This document shows positions 52,412 to 61,544 of a stretch of DNA of 64,000 nucleotides, piece after piece. The first letter of the stretch is position 1. Each line of letters opens with the position of its first letter. A program made the position numbers and the translations under genes. The notes under the pieces are model-generated. The model worked only from the letters and a program-made list of their open reading frames with translations, did not search any database and was not told where the DNA came from. Source of the stretch: Actinomycetota bacterium (GTDB lineage: Bacteria; Actinomycetota; Acidimicrobiia; Acidimicrobiales; Ilumatobacteraceae). The stretch covers positions 161,166 to 225,165 of the forward strand of contig JAUSLV010000022.1 of NCBI GenBank assembly GCA_030645495.1, written 5' to 3'.

Positions 52412-53584
52412 GTGCCGTCGTCACGTGAACCGTTCCTCACCGCCAAGCTGCAGGGCTTCGGCACCACGATCTTCGCCGAGATGTCGGCGCTGGCGGTCGC
52501 CACCGGCAGCGTGAACCTTGGCCAGGGGTTCCCCGACACCGACGGGCCGCGCGAGGTGCTCGACGCGGCGATCGACGCGATCAACGGGGGCCTCAACCAG
52601 TACCCGCCCGGGCTGGGTATGCCCGTGCTACGCGACGCGATTGCTGCGCACCAGCAGCGCTTCTACGGGCTCACCTACGACCCGGCCACCGAGGTGTTGG
52701 TGACGGCCGGCGCCACCGAGGCGTTGGCCGGCGCGCTGCTGGGGCTGCTCGACACGGGCGACGAGGTGGTGCTGTTCGAGCCGATGTACGACAGCTACCA
52801 GGCGTGCATCGCGCTCGCCGGCGCAGTGGCCAAGCCGGTGACGCTGCGCCCGCCCACCTACGGCTTCGATCCGGCCGAACTGCGCGCCGCGATCACGCCC
52901 AAGACCAAGCTGCTGCTGATCAACACGCCGCACAATCCCACGGGCAAGGTGCTCGATGCGGCGGAGATGCAGGTGATCGCCGACCTGGCGATCGAGCACG
53001 ACCTGATCGTGCTCACCGACGAGGTGTACGAACACCTCACGTTCGACGGCAAGCCGCACCACGCGATGGCCACGCTGCCCGGCATGCGCGACCGCGTGCT
53101 GTGCATCAGCAGCGGCGGCAAGACGTTCAGCACCACCGGCTGGAAGGTCGGTTGGCTGTGCGGCCCGCCCGCGCTGGTGGCCGCGGCGCGCACGGCCAAG
53201 CAGTTCCTCACCTACGTGAGCAGCGGCCCGTTCCAGCCGGCGATCGCACTGGGTCTTGGCCTGCCCGACGAGTACTACCGCGAGTTCGCGGCCGGCATGC
53301 AGGCCCGCCGCGACGCGCTGATGCCCGGGCTGCAGTCGGCCGGGTTCGAGGTGTACCCCACCAGCGGCACGTACTTCATCACCGTCGACATCCGCCCGCT
53401 GCGCCCCGACGGCGACGGCCTCGCGTTCTGCCGCGAACTGCCGCAGCGCTGTGGCGTGGTGGCGATCCCCAACGAGGTGTTCTACATGAACAAGCACGAG
53501 GGCCGACACCTCGTGCGCTTCGCGTTCTGCAAGCAGTTCGAGGTGCTGGAGGAAGCCGTCGCCCGGCTCAAGACCCTCGGTTAG
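52412..53584 (+). CDS. Class I PLP aminotransferase (methionine/glutamine or DapC-like)
   Basis: The 390-residue fold-type I enzyme has LGQGFPDTDGP at the start, the NxPHNPTGKVL segment binding PLP, the aspartate and tyrosine in LTDEVYEHL, and the Schiff-base lysine in SSGGKTFSTTGWKVGW. Close families include kynurenine/glutamine transaminases, methionine transaminase YbdL and the proposed mycobacterial DapC. The convergent neighbour 12 bases away is an omega-amidase-like hydrolase, which favours a glutamine- or methionine-linked transaminase. The leaderless-style GTG start at 52412 is well placed. Confidence 0.88.
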   Translation: MPSSREPFLTAKLQGFGTTIFAEMSALAVATGSVNLGQGFPDTDGPREVLDAAIDAINGGLNQYPPGLGMPVLRDAIAAHQQRFYGLTYDPATEVLVTAGATEALAGALLGLLDTGDEVVLFEPMYDSYQACIALAGAVAKPVTLRPPTYGFDPAELRAAITPKTKLLLINTPHNPTGKVLDAAEMQVIADLAIEHDLIVLTDEVYEHLTFDGKPHHAMATLPGMRDRVLCISSGGKTFSTTGWKVGWLCGPPALVAAARTAKQFLTYVSSGPFQPAIALGLGLPDEYYREFAAGMQARRDALMPGLQSAGFEVYPTSGTYFITVDIRPLRPDGDGLAFCRELPQRCGVVAIPNEVFYMNKHEGRHLVRFAFCKQFEVLEEAVARLKTLG

Positions 53585-53596
53585 TGGCGGTCGGGC

Positions 53597-54367
53597 CTAG
53601 CGCCGGTCAGGAAGGAACTGGAAGCGTTCGCGCACGGCGGCCACGGTGGCGGGCTCGATGTCGGCGAACAGGATCGTCTCACCCTGCGAGCCGGTGGCCA
53701 GCAGCTCGCCCAGCGGGTCGACGATGCGGCTGTCGCCCACGTACTTCAGCCCACCGCCCTCGCCCACGCGGTTGCAGCCCACCACGTAGGCCTGGTTCTC
53801 GATCGCTCGCGCCTGCAGCAGCGCCATCCAGTGCAGGCGGCGCGGCTCGGGCCAGTTGGCCGGCACGAGGTACAGATCGGTGGTGGGCGCCAACCCCCAG
53901 AACTCGTCGGCGAAGCGCAGGTCGTAACACACGAACGGGCTGACGCGCACGCCCTCGATCTGCACCTGCACCAGCGCCGTACCGGCGCGGAAGTGGCGGT
54001 GTTCGCCGGCGAAGGTGAACGGGTGGATCTTGTGATAGCGGTGCACGGTGCCGTCGGGCCCGGCCAGCACGAAGCTGTTCGCCGGGCGAGTGTCGGCCGG
54101 ATCCGAGTCGGTGGGCACCTCGGGGCAGGTGCCGCACACCCACGCTCCGTGGCGGGCCGCCTGCTCTTGGAGAAACTGCGACGAGGGGCCACCTTCGGGC
54201 TCGCCGAGCGCGGGATCGTCGACCGCGAAGCCGGTGGAGAACGTCTCGCTGAGCTGGATCAGCTGTGCGCCGCCGGCCCTTGCGGCCGCAATAAGTGGAG
54301 CGAGATGTCGAAAATTGGCGGAACGATCGTTCCACTCGATGTCGTGCTGAATTGCAGCGAGACGCAT
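53597..54367 (-). CDS. Nitrilase-superfamily omega-amidase-like hydrolase
   Basis: The 256-residue amidohydrolase has the catalytic triad Glu41 (LSETFSTGF), Lys113 (YHKIHPF) and Cys147 (VCYDLRF). The TFSTGF and YHKIHPF contexts resemble omega-amidases (YafV/Nit2), which hydrolyse the oxo-amides left when glutamine serves as amino donor in transamination. TACTCT lies seven bases before ATG 54367. Divergent from a TetR gene, convergent with the aminotransferase. Confidence 0.88.
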   Translation of the reverse strand: MRLAAIQHDIEWNDRSANFRHLAPLIAAARAGGAQLIQLSETFSTGFAVDDPALGEPEGGPSSQFLQEQAARHGAWVCGTCPEVPTDSDPADTRPANSFVLAGPDGTVHRYHKIHPFTFAGEHRHFRAGTALVQVQIEGVRVSPFVCYDLRFADEFWGLAPTTDLYLVPANWPEPRRLHWMALLQARAIENQAYVVGCNRVGEGGGLKYVGDSRIVDPLGELLATGSQGETILFADIEPATVAAVRERFQFLPDRR

Positions 54368-54374
54368 ACCCCGT

Positions 54375-54380
54375 AGAGTA
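54375..54380 (-). promoter_or_regulatory. -10 box of the omega-amidase-like gene
   Basis: TACTCT on the minus strand, within the 37-base gap shared with the divergent TetR gene, so the TetR protein could control it. Confidence 0.45.
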
Positions 54381-54404
54381 CGCCGAACGGCTGAAGTCGG
54401 CCGT

Positions 54405-55145
54405 ATGGTGATGGTGATGCAGGAGTTGCGTACCGCCCCACGCCAACGTCGCAGCCAACAGTCGATCGACTCGATCCTCGATGCCGCCGAACGTTTGATC
54501 CACGACCAAGGTCAGGTCAGCTTCACCGCGAACGAACTCGCGATGGCTGCCAACATGTCGATCGGTCGGGTCTACTACTGGTTCCCCGACATGCCCAGCG
54601 TGGTGAACGCGCTCGCCGAGCGAGCTGCCGAACGCCTCGCCACGCTGTTCCAGGGCCTGCTGAAGTACGACGACTCGGCGCCCACCCCGTTGGTGCTGGC
54701 CGAGACGGTGTCCACGCTGTGCCGGCACATCGACGAGAACCCGTCCACGGTGGCGCTGTGCCTCAGTGGCAGTGGCGAACTCGACTACGGCGCCACCATG
54801 CGCGAGAGCATCGTCGCGGTCGCCGTCACGCTGCTGCGCAAGCGTGTCCCCGGCATTCCCGACGCGGAGGTCGAGCTCGTGTCGCGCACTGCGGTGGGCA
54901 TCGCGATGGGCATGTTGCACGCCTACTTGCAGGGCTCGCCAGCGCACCGTCCGCACATCCAGCAAGAGCTCGTGTACGTGCTGTCGGCGTGGTTGTACTC
55001 GCGCTATCCCCGTGCGAACGACGCGGCCTGGAGCGATCCTCAGTACCCGATCCAACCGTCGCGCATGCCGGTCGACACGATCCCGATGGTCCCGCCGGCG
55101 TACCCGGCGCTGGCGCCCAACGCGAACCCCGTCGGCACCAACTGA
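54405..55145 (+). CDS. TetR-family transcriptional regulator
   Basis: The 246-residue regulator has a typical N-terminal helix-turn-helix (SIDSILDAAERLIHDQGQ, then FTANELAMAANMSIGRVYYW). A ligand-binding helical domain and an unusual Pro/Asn/Ala-rich tail of ~40 residues follow. Three in-frame ATGs lie close together (54405, 54411, 54417); any could be used. Only 37 bases separate it from the divergent omega-amidase-like gene, a common arrangement for local control. Confidence 0.9.
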   Translation: MVMVMQELRTAPRQRRSQQSIDSILDAAERLIHDQGQVSFTANELAMAANMSIGRVYYWFPDMPSVVNALAERAAERLATLFQGLLKYDDSAPTPLVLAETVSTLCRHIDENPSTVALCLSGSGELDYGATMRESIVAVAVTLLRKRVPGIPDAEVELVSRTAVGIAMGMLHAYLQGSPAHRPHIQQELVYVLSAWLYSRYPRANDAAWSDPQYPIQPSRMPVDTIPMVPPAYPALAPNANPVGTN

Positions 55146-55158
55146 CGCACCGTCGCCG

Positions 55159-55665
55159 TCAGCGGGGTGGCAACTCGAGTGCCAACAGGCTGACGGTCTT
55201 GTGGCCGCCGTCAGTGTCCTGACGGCCCACCTCGCAGAAGCCGAGCGACTGGTGGAAGCGCACTGACGCCTCGTTCATCGGGCGCACGTTCACCTCGCAC
55301 AACAGCACAGGGCAACTGGGCGCGAACTCGTGCACCAGCTCGGCGTAGAACGCTCGCCCAATGCCGTGCCGGCGGAAGTCGGGGTGCACCGCGATGCGAT
55401 CGAGGTACACGAACGCGTCGTAGCGCGAGCTGAACCAGCGGTAGTTGAGGCTGTCGTACGGCTGCTCGGGGCCGAGCACCCAGCAGAACCCGGCGAACAC
55501 ACCGTCCACCTCGGCCACCAACGCACTCACGGCCAGGCCGGCGAGGCGGGCCACCTCGGGCGCGTCGAGTTCGTTCAGCTCGGGCACGCTGGCGTTGTTC
55601 AGCGCCAGCACCGCAGGCCCGTCGTGCGACTCGAACGGACGCAGGGTCACAGCGGGGTTGGGCAC
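55159..55665 (-). CDS. GNAT-family N-acetyltransferase
   Basis: The 168-residue acetyltransferase has the GNAT core: VTLRPFESHDGPAVLALNN at the start, VYLDRIAVHPDFRRHGIGRA (motif A with the RxxGxA acetyl-CoA loop) and NEASVRFHQSLGFCEVG at the end. The substrate is unknown. GTG 55665 is preceded by TAGCGT at eight bases. Divergent from msrA with a 59-base gap; convergent with the TetR gene. Confidence 0.9.
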   Translation of the reverse strand: MPNPAVTLRPFESHDGPAVLALNNASVPELNELDAPEVARLAGLAVSALVAEVDGVFAGFCWVLGPEQPYDSLNYRWFSSRYDAFVYLDRIAVHPDFRRHGIGRAFYAELVHEFAPSCPVLLCEVNVRPMNEASVRFHQSLGFCEVGRQDTDGGHKTVSLLALELPPR

Positions 55666-55712
55666 GGGGAGGCACGCTACCGAGCCGCGATCACCGGTCA
55701 CTGCCGCGGTCG

Positions 55713-55718
55713 TAGTGT
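55713..55718 (+). promoter_or_regulatory. -10 box of msrA
   Basis: TAGTGT, six bases before ATG 55725. Confidence 0.45.
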
Positions 55719-55724
55719 TGCGCC

Positions 55725-56372
55725 ATGCTCTTTCGCCAGAAGTCCGAGATGGTCGCTCCCGAGGATGCGCTGCCCGGCCGTACCGACCAGACGATGCCGG
55801 TGCCCGAGCGGCACTTCGTGCTCGACGCGCCGCTCGCCGGCCCATGGCCGCAGGGCACGCAACTGGCCGTGTTCGGCCTCGGCTGCTTCTGGGGCGCCGA
55901 GCGCGAGTTCTGGCAGACCGAGGGCGTGTACTCCACCGCCGTCGGCTACGCGGGTGGCTACACGCCGAACGCCACGTACGAGGAAGCCTGCAGTGGCCGC
56001 ACCGGCCACAGCGAAGTGGTGTTGGTGGCGTTCGACCCGGCGAAGGTGAGCTACGCACAGCTGCTGAAGGTGTTCTGGGAGAACCACGACCCCACGCAGG
56101 GCATGCGGCAAGGCAACGACATGGGCACGCAGTACCGCAGCGCGATCTACACCACCGACGACACGCAGGTGACGGCGGTGGAGGCCAGCCGAGCGATGTA
56201 CCAGCAGCGGCTCACTGCGGGTGGGTACGGCGCCATCACCACCGAGGTGAAGCCGCTCGACGTCTTCTATTACGCCGAGCCGTACCACCAGCAGTACCTG
56301 GCCAAGAACCCGCAGGGCTACTGCGGCATGGGCGGCACGGGTGTCAGCTGCCCGATCGGCGTGCAGGCCTAG
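55725..56372 (+). CDS. msrA: Peptide methionine-S-sulfoxide reductase A
   Basis: The 215-residue enzyme reduces methionine-S-sulfoxide in proteins. The catalytic Cys54 is in GLGCFWGAE; other family motifs are [36 protein letters not shown] and the recycling-cysteine region [16 protein letters not shown]. An N-terminal extension of ~45 residues precedes the core. The stop overlaps the convergent deoxyribosyltransferase-like gene by four bases. Confidence 0.95.
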   Translation: MLFRQKSEMVAPEDALPGRTDQTMPVPERHFVLDAPLAGPWPQGTQLAVFGLGCFWGAEREFWQTEGVYSTAVGYAGGYTPNATYEEACSGRTGHSEVVLVAFDPAKVSYAQLLKVFWENHDPTQGMRQGNDMGTQYRSAIYTTDDTQVTAVEASRAMYQQRLTAGGYGAITTEVKPLDVFYYAEPYHQQYLAKNPQGYCGMGGTGVSCPIGVQA

Positions 56373-56779
56373 CGACCGGCGCGGAACTCGGCCAGCGCCA
56401 CCTTCAGTTCGTCGAGCGAGTGCACCATCCGGTGCAGCGAGCACTCCAGCATCAGGTTCACCACCTCGTGGTCGAACCGCTTGCGCCAGTCGGTGTGCAT
56501 CCCGATCAGGTACTTGCCGGTGGCGTACGCGTAGCCAAGCTCCCACGCCGTGCCGTCGTCGGTGATGATGCCGTTGAGGTTGGCCACCACCACGTCGCAC
56601 GTGTCGATGCCGCGCTTGTCGTTCTCGAAGATCTGGCGCACGTTGAACTGATCCTTGGGCGGATTGTCGCGGTGCGGCAGGAAGGTGATGAACCCGGCCT
56701 CGACCACCACCCGATCGACGGTCTCGATCCAGTAGCGCTCACCCTCGTCGAACAACGGCCCCGCGACATATGCCCTCAT
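56369..56779 (-). CDS. Nucleoside 2-deoxyribosyltransferase-like protein
   Basis: The 136-residue protein has the family opening RAYVAGPLF, an Asp-rich nucleotide loop ([12 protein letters not shown]) and the catalytic glutamate in [16 protein letters not shown]. Such enzymes exchange or hydrolyse the base of deoxynucleosides or nucleotides in salvage. Length is in the normal range. The upstream CoA-transferase gene on the same strand ends 82 bases away, so cotranscription is possible but the functions look unrelated. Confidence 0.85.
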   Translation of the reverse strand: MRAYVAGPLFDEGERYWIETVDRVVVEAGFITFLPHRDNPPKDQFNVRQIFENDKRGIDTCDVVVANLNGIITDDGTAWELGYAYATGKYLIGMHTDWRKRFDHEVVNLMLECSLHRMVHSLDELKVALAEFRAGR

Positions 56780-56861
56780 TCGTGGGCCTCGCTGCGCTCG
56801 GCCTCCGTGCTCGCCGCCTCCGCTGCGCTTCGGCGCTCGCCCATGCGCCAGTTTGTGGTGC

Positions 56862-57980
56862 TCATCCGTCCCAACCCTTCGCTCTGATCTCGTCGCCGTC
56901 GGCGTTCTTCGCGCGGCCCTGCCAGCGCAGGGCGCCCGGGGTGGCGCTCAGCTTGGCGAGCAGGCCCTGCATCGGGGTGCCATCCAGTCGCACGATCGCC
57001 TCGCGGAACGCGTAGTGCGGGTCGGCGGCGATGTCGGCCATGTCCATCACCGGGCCGATCGCGGCCTCCGCATCGGTGAACGCGCACAGCACCTCGGCCT
57101 GGCTGCGGGCGTGGCAGAAGTCGCGCATCAACGCCTCGAGCGCGTCGCGGTTGGCCATGCGGTCGGTGAACGTGGTGAAGCGCGGGTCGGCTTCCACACC
57201 CAACAGCCGCAGCACACGGGCAGCCACAGAATCGCTGGAGGCCGACAGCCCCACCCACTTGTCGTCGGCGCACTGGTAGGTGCCTCGCGGCACCGTGTAG
57301 GGCAGGCCGGCACCGAGGCGACCCTGCTGCTCGCCGGTGAGGCCGAACAGGGTGACGAGCGGACTCATCAGCTGGAACAGGCTCTCGATCAGGCTGACGT
57401 CGACCACTTGGCCGACACCGCTGTGCAACGCCACCATCGTCGCGAACGCGGCGGCCACGCCGGTGAGTTCGTCGGTGAGGGCGAACGCCGGCAGCAGCGG
57501 CTGGCCGTCGGGCTCGCCGCTGATCGCCGCCAGGCCCGACATCGACTCGGCGATGGTGGCGAACCCCGGGCGGCCGCTGTACGGCCCGGTCTGTCCGAAG
57601 CCCGTGATGCGCGTGATCACGAGGCGGGGGTTGATCGCCAGCAGCACGTCGGGCCCGAGGCCAAGGCGCTCGAGCGTGCCTGGCCGGAAGTTCTCCACCA
57701 GCACGTCGGCCTCGGCCACCAGCCGCCGCAGCACGGCGACATCGTCGGGTGCCTTCAGGTCGAGATCGATCGTGCGCTTGTTGCGGTTGACCAGCTTCCA
57801 CCACATGCCCTCGCCGTCGCGCGGATCGCGCCAGGCCATGTTGCGCAAGCTGTCGCCGCCGTCGGGGCGCTCGACCTTGATCACCTGCGCTCCGAAGTCG
57901 CCCAAGTAGCGCGCGCAGTTCGGGCCGGCGATCACCGTGGACAGGTCGATCACCCTCAGGTCGGCGAGCGGTTGGGTCAT
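56862..57980 (-). CDS. CaiB/BaiF (family III) CoA-transferase
   Basis: The 372-residue enzyme transfers CoA between carboxylic acids. It shows the family start (RVIDLSTVIAGPNCARYLGD), the catalytic Asp region (NRNKRTIDLDLK), VLVENFRPGTLERLGLG, and GQVVDVSLIESLFQLM. Acids handled by relatives include carnitine, bile acids and methylsuccinate; nothing here selects one. The stop of the next gene upstream (MDMPI-like, ends 57984) lies three bases before its ATG, so they form an operon with the metallophosphoesterase. Confidence 0.93.
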   Translation of the reverse strand: MTQPLADLRVIDLSTVIAGPNCARYLGDFGAQVIKVERPDGGDSLRNMAWRDPRDGEGMWWKLVNRNKRTIDLDLKAPDDVAVLRRLVAEADVLVENFRPGTLERLGLGPDVLLAINPRLVITRITGFGQTGPYSGRPGFATIAESMSGLAAISGEPDGQPLLPAFALTDELTGVAAAFATMVALHSGVGQVVDVSLIESLFQLMSPLVTLFGLTGEQQGRLGAGLPYTVPRGTYQCADDKWVGLSASSDSVAARVLRLLGVEADPRFTTFTDRMANRDALEALMRDFCHARSQAEVLCAFTDAEAAIGPVMDMADIAADPHYAFREAIVRLDGTPMQGLLAKLSATPGALRWQGRAKNADGDEIRAKGWDG

Positions 57981-57983
57981 CGG

Positions 57984-58598
57984 TCAGCCGAGCACGTTGT
58001 AGCCCGCGGCCAGGGGCTGACGGCCGGTGAGCGCCAGGATCAGTTGTACCGGCGAGGCCAACTGAGTGACCACCGACAGCACCACCGCCGACGTGTCGGC
58101 GTGCAGTTCGGGCAGTTGGCCGGTGGCGCGCTGCAGGTCGAGCGTGTGCACCCCCACCTCCACGACCCGTGTGGCGAGGTATTCGATGAGCGTCATCTGG
58201 CCGGCGAAGGTGTTCACCGGCTCGTCGTCGGCGGTGGCGGCCACACGGGCCGCGGCCTGGCCGATCACGGCCTCGGCCTCGCCCACCGGATCCAGCAGTT
58301 GCCGTGCCGCCTGGCGGCCGCGAGCGGCGACGCCCTGGTGCACGCTCGGGTCGGCCAGCACCGTGGCGTAGTACTCGGTGGAATCGGCCAGCACACGATC
58401 CACCGTCGGCTCGGCCATCAGGTAGCCCTCCACCGTCACGAACGCGCGCAGCGCATGCGCGGCCAACTCGCGCACGGTCCATTCGCCGAGTGCACCATGT
58501 CGGTCCCACAGGTCGGGGGTGATGGCGCGCAAGGTGCGCAGCAGGGTGACGCCACCCTCCTCGAACCCGGCTCTCACCGCAGCGGGATGTTGCAGCAT
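57984..58598 (-). CDS. Maleylpyruvate isomerase / mycothiol-dependent (MDMPI_N, DinB-like) protein
   Basis: The 204-residue protein has the actinobacterial MDMPI N-terminal fold: an N-terminal helix with Trp and Glu (LGEWTVRELAAHALRAF), a His in the third helix region (EVGVHTLDLQRATG), and a C-terminal helix ending GRQPLAAGYNVLG. Relatives use mycothiol as cofactor or bind metal; many are uncharacterised. ATG 58598 overlaps the upstream phosphoesterase gene by 25 bases, so the two are coupled. Confidence 0.78.
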   Translation of the reverse strand: MLQHPAAVRAGFEEGGVTLLRTLRAITPDLWDRHGALGEWTVRELAAHALRAFVTVEGYLMAEPTVDRVLADSTEYYATVLADPSVHQGVAARGRQAARQLLDPVGEAEAVIGQAAARVAATADDEPVNTFAGQMTLIEYLATRVVEVGVHTLDLQRATGQLPELHADTSAVVLSVVTQLASPVQLILALTGRQPLAAGYNVLG

Positions 58599-59596
58599 CG
58601 GTCCTCCAACGCGCCCAGCGCGTACGTCTCGTAGTCCACTCCGAAATCGCGGTACAGGTGCCGACAGCGTTCGCTCCACGCCAGGGCTGCTGGGCTGGAC
58701 ACGCGGTGCACCACCTGCATGATGCCGCCTTCGTACACCCGGTACTCGGCCCACGTGCCGGGGAAGTCCTTGACGCACCCGATCTCGATCGACGGTACGC
58801 CGCACGGCATGTGCCGCACCCGGTGGCGGTGTGTGTGCCCGGCCGTGTACGCCACGATCGACCGCCTGCGGGCCGCTACTGCGGACAGCGCCTCGCTGGG
58901 GTCGGGTCGCAGGCCGAAGTAGCCCTCCGAGCGGTGGTCGTTCGCGGACTGATGATCCTCGGTGTCGGCGATCCACTGTTGGTGGTGGCCCATCACCAGC
59001 ACCGGTCGATCCGACACCGCTGCGTGCGCATCCAGCCAGTCGAGCTGCGCGGGCGTGAGCATGCCGTTCGTCTCGGTGGGCGTGACCGTGTCGAGCAGCG
59101 CCACTGCCACGCCGGGCAGCTCGATCCAACGATCGCCGGCGTACACGTGTTGACCTTGGTACGCATCGTGGTTGCCGCGAACCGTGTGCAGCCGGTCGCC
59201 GAAGGCCCCGCCGTAGTGCTGCGCGAACGCGGCCAACTCCTCGGGCCGCCCGTCGGCGGTGAGGTCGCCCTTGACGATCACGGCCTGCGGGTCGAGCGCG
59301 ACGATCTCGGCGATGGCACCACAGTTCATCGTCTCCGGGTACGGTGCCTCGCCGGGCAGCGCCCGCTGGATCGGCCCATCGGGGTGGTCGTCGATGCGGC
59401 CGCACTCCACCTCGCCGAAGTGGAGGTCGTTCACGGTGGCGACGCGGCACAGCAGCTGGCCCGCCGGCCGCGGCAGCGTCGTGGCCGCCAAGCCCTCCAG
59501 CAGATACGTGGTGGCCGGTGCCAGGCCCTCCAGGCGGATCACACGCGCGCCGTCGTGCGCGACGAGCAGGTCGTCGGCAACGGTCGTCAGCTCCAC
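58574..59596 (-). CDS. Calcineurin-type metallophosphoesterase
   Basis: The 340-residue protein has an N-terminal beta-rich part and the metallophosphoesterase motifs in order: NDLHFG, VIVKGDLTADG, VRGNHDAYQG, MGHHQQW and AGHTHRHRV, giving the full set of two-metal ligands. The substrate could be a nucleotide or other phosphoester. GTG 59596 is preceded by TACGGT at eight bases. Divergent from the membrane protein at 59700; first gene of a three-gene minus-strand unit. Confidence 0.9.
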   Translation of the reverse strand: MELTTVADDLLVAHDGARVIRLEGLAPATTYLLEGLAATTLPRPAGQLLCRVATVNDLHFGEVECGRIDDHPDGPIQRALPGEAPYPETMNCGAIAEIVALDPQAVIVKGDLTADGRPEELAAFAQHYGGAFGDRLHTVRGNHDAYQGQHVYAGDRWIELPGVAVALLDTVTPTETNGMLTPAQLDWLDAHAAVSDRPVLVMGHHQQWIADTEDHQSANDHRSEGYFGLRPDPSEALSAVAARRRSIVAYTAGHTHRHRVRHMPCGVPSIEIGCVKDFPGTWAEYRVYEGGIMQVVHRVSSPAALAWSERCRHLYRDFGVDYETYALGALEDRCCNIPLR

Positions 59597-59699
59597 GGAG
59601 CGACACCGTAGCGCCGCTGCCGTACGCCGTGCCCCTCGCGGATCACACCGGTCGGCGCAACTAGAGTGACGGCGGACAGCAACGTGCCGGGTTAGCGGC

Positions 59700-61262
59700 A
59701 TGGATCGGCCAGGCGTGACGGCATCCAGGACTCAAGAGCTGTCGGCCGGTACTCCGGACGCGACCGAGGCCGCCGCACCGTCGCGCGCGCGGTTCCTCGC
59801 CGTGTTCGTGGTGGTGGTGATCGGGTCGGTCAGCGCGCTGGGCGCCTTCGCGGCGCAGCCGGTCCGCTCCGTCGCGTATGTGCTGTCGATCGCCGCCACC
59901 ACTGCGGTGGTGCTCGCCACTGCCAAGCAACACGCACGGCCTGCTCATGCGTGGTGGTTCCTCGGCGTCGGCGCCGCCGTGTGGATGCTCGGTGGGCTGA
60001 TGGTGGAGCTGCAGATCGAGGCTCAGGCAACCTTCATCACCGATCTCTCCGTGTCGATCGCCTATGCCGTCGGCTATCTGCCGGTGATGATCGGTTTTGC
60101 CGAGTTGGCCGACCCGCAACTGCACACGCGTCGCCTGTCGAGCATCCTCGACGGCGTGATCCTGTTCCTGCTGCTCTACGCCGTGCTGTGGTTGCTGGTG
60201 GTCGAACAGGTCGCCGTCGACACCTCCTTGCCGCTGGTCGACCGCGCGTTCCAGTCGGTGTACCCCGCCGGCGACGTCGCGGTGCTCATGCTGGCCGTGC
60301 GCGTGGTCGCCGGCCGCACGGTGCAGCACAACGTCGGCGTGTTGTTGGTGGTAGGGGCGGTCCTCAACGTCGTCGCCGACGTGGGCCTGCTGGTTGCCTA
60401 CTTGCGCACACCGTACGGGTCGTTCCCGATCTACGACTTCGTCTATCTCATCGGGCTCGGGTGCTTCGCGCTCGCCGGGGTGCTCAGCCTGCTGCCCGGC
60501 CCGCCGGCCGTTCCCACCGGCGAGCATGCCGCGTCGCAGCTGCCGGTGGCGGTCGCCGTGGCGACGGTGTTGCCGGCGCTCACGCTGGGAGGCATCGTCT
60601 GGTTCACCGATCGCACGGTGTCGCCGGCACCGATCGCCGTGTGGCTGTTCGTCACCGCGCTGGCGGCGGTGCTGCGCAACGTCGCCGGTATGCGCGAGCT
60701 CGAGCGCGCCCATCAACACTCGCTGTGGCTCGCCTCGCACGACTTCGAGACCGACATGCTGCGGCGCTCGGCGTTCCTGCACGAAATGTCCGAAGGCCGC
60801 CTCCGCGATCGCTCGGGCACGGTGATCGTGGTCGAGATCGGCGGTCTCACCGTGCTGGCCGACCGGCGCGGGCTGGATGCCTCCGACCGTGCGATCGACG
60901 TGTCGGCGATCCGGCTCGTCGCGGCCGCCGGCGAGGGTGCCGTGCTCGCTCGCCTCGCGCACGATCAGTTCGCGGTCTTCCTGCGGTCGATGACCCTGGG
61001 GCGCGGCCGGCAGGTGGCTGCAGCGGTGCAAGCCGCGTTGATGGAACCAGTGCCGATCGGTGAGGAGCCGGTGCAACTCGCGATCGCAGTCGGTGTCGCG
61101 CAAGCGGACGGTGCAGTGATCGATGTGCTCGCCGGCGTGCGCCGAGCCACCGAGGCGATGCGCTTCGCTCGCCGCCAGGGGCCCGGGCAGTTGGCAGTCG
61201 ATGCCGACCTCACCGGCACGGTGAATCCGGTGATGCCCCAGTCGGGCGTGGGTCAGCGGTAA
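59700..61262 (+). CDS. Polytopic membrane protein with degenerate GGDEF-like domain
   Basis: The 520-residue protein has about nine membrane helices (residues ~25-335) and a soluble C-terminal domain. That domain aligns with the GGDEF fold, including the FLHEMSE start region, but the active-site loop reads AHDQF (in ARLAHDQFAVFL) instead of GGDEF and the RxxD site is absent. It therefore should not make cyclic di-GMP but may bind nucleotide or act as a sensor. The membrane part resembles that of the GGDEF-EAL protein at 5022, sharing a YP..D region near the middle. It overlaps the accE stop by ten bases. Confidence 0.72.
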   Translation: MDRPGVTASRTQELSAGTPDATEAAAPSRARFLAVFVVVVIGSVSALGAFAAQPVRSVAYVLSIAATTAVVLATAKQHARPAHAWWFLGVGAAVWMLGGLMVELQIEAQATFITDLSVSIAYAVGYLPVMIGFAELADPQLHTRRLSSILDGVILFLLLYAVLWLLVVEQVAVDTSLPLVDRAFQSVYPAGDVAVLMLAVRVVAGRTVQHNVGVLLVVGAVLNVVADVGLLVAYLRTPYGSFPIYDFVYLIGLGCFALAGVLSLLPGPPAVPTGEHAASQLPVAVAVATVLPALTLGGIVWFTDRTVSPAPIAVWLFVTALAAVLRNVAGMRELERAHQHSLWLASHDFETDMLRRSAFLHEMSEGRLRDRSGTVIVVEIGGLTVLADRRGLDASDRAIDVSAIRLVAAAGEGAVLARLAHDQFAVFLRSMTLGRGRQVAAAVQAALMEPVPIGEEPVQLAIAVGVAQADGAVIDVLAGVRRATEAMRFARRQGPGQLAVDADLTGTVNPVMPQSGVGQR

Positions 61263-61444
61263 GGGCGGTTGCGGCGGGCCGGCAGCGGGCGCGCCCACCA
61301 CCGACCGCTGAAGCGCCACGCGGGAACGCGGCGCTCGCCGTCGAGGTAGCCGGCCGCGACCGGCTTGGGCCACAGCGCCTCGACTGCGGCCACGACCGCC
61401 GCCGCCTCTTCGTCGGTGGGCGCCGGGGTGATCTCCGCGTTCAT
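61253..61444 (-). CDS. Acyl-CoA carboxylase epsilon subunit (AccE-like)
   Basis: The 63-residue protein has the epsilon signature: a PTDEEAAAVVAAVEALWP-type helix and a basic Trp-rich end (WRFSGRWWARPLPARRNRP). In Actinobacteria this small subunit stabilises the carboxyltransferase-biotin carboxylase complex. It lies 100 bases downstream of the carboxyltransferase gene on the same strand, and ATG 61444 has GAGGAGGG six bases upstream. Confidence 0.82.
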   Translation of the reverse strand: MNAEITPAPTDEEAAAVVAAVEALWPKPVAAGYLDGERRVPAWRFSGRWWARPLPARRNRPYR

Positions 61445-61544
61445 GAACGGCCCTCCTCGATGTTGATCGCGCGCGGCGAGGGAAGCGCCAGCGACGAGCC
61501 GCACGAGGCAGCAGCCAACGCGCAGCGGAGGCCAGTGCCGAGCA

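Noticed and set aside
59700..61262. Active diguanylate cyclase call
   Set aside because: The signature loop is AHDQF and the residues needed for GTP and metal binding are lost.
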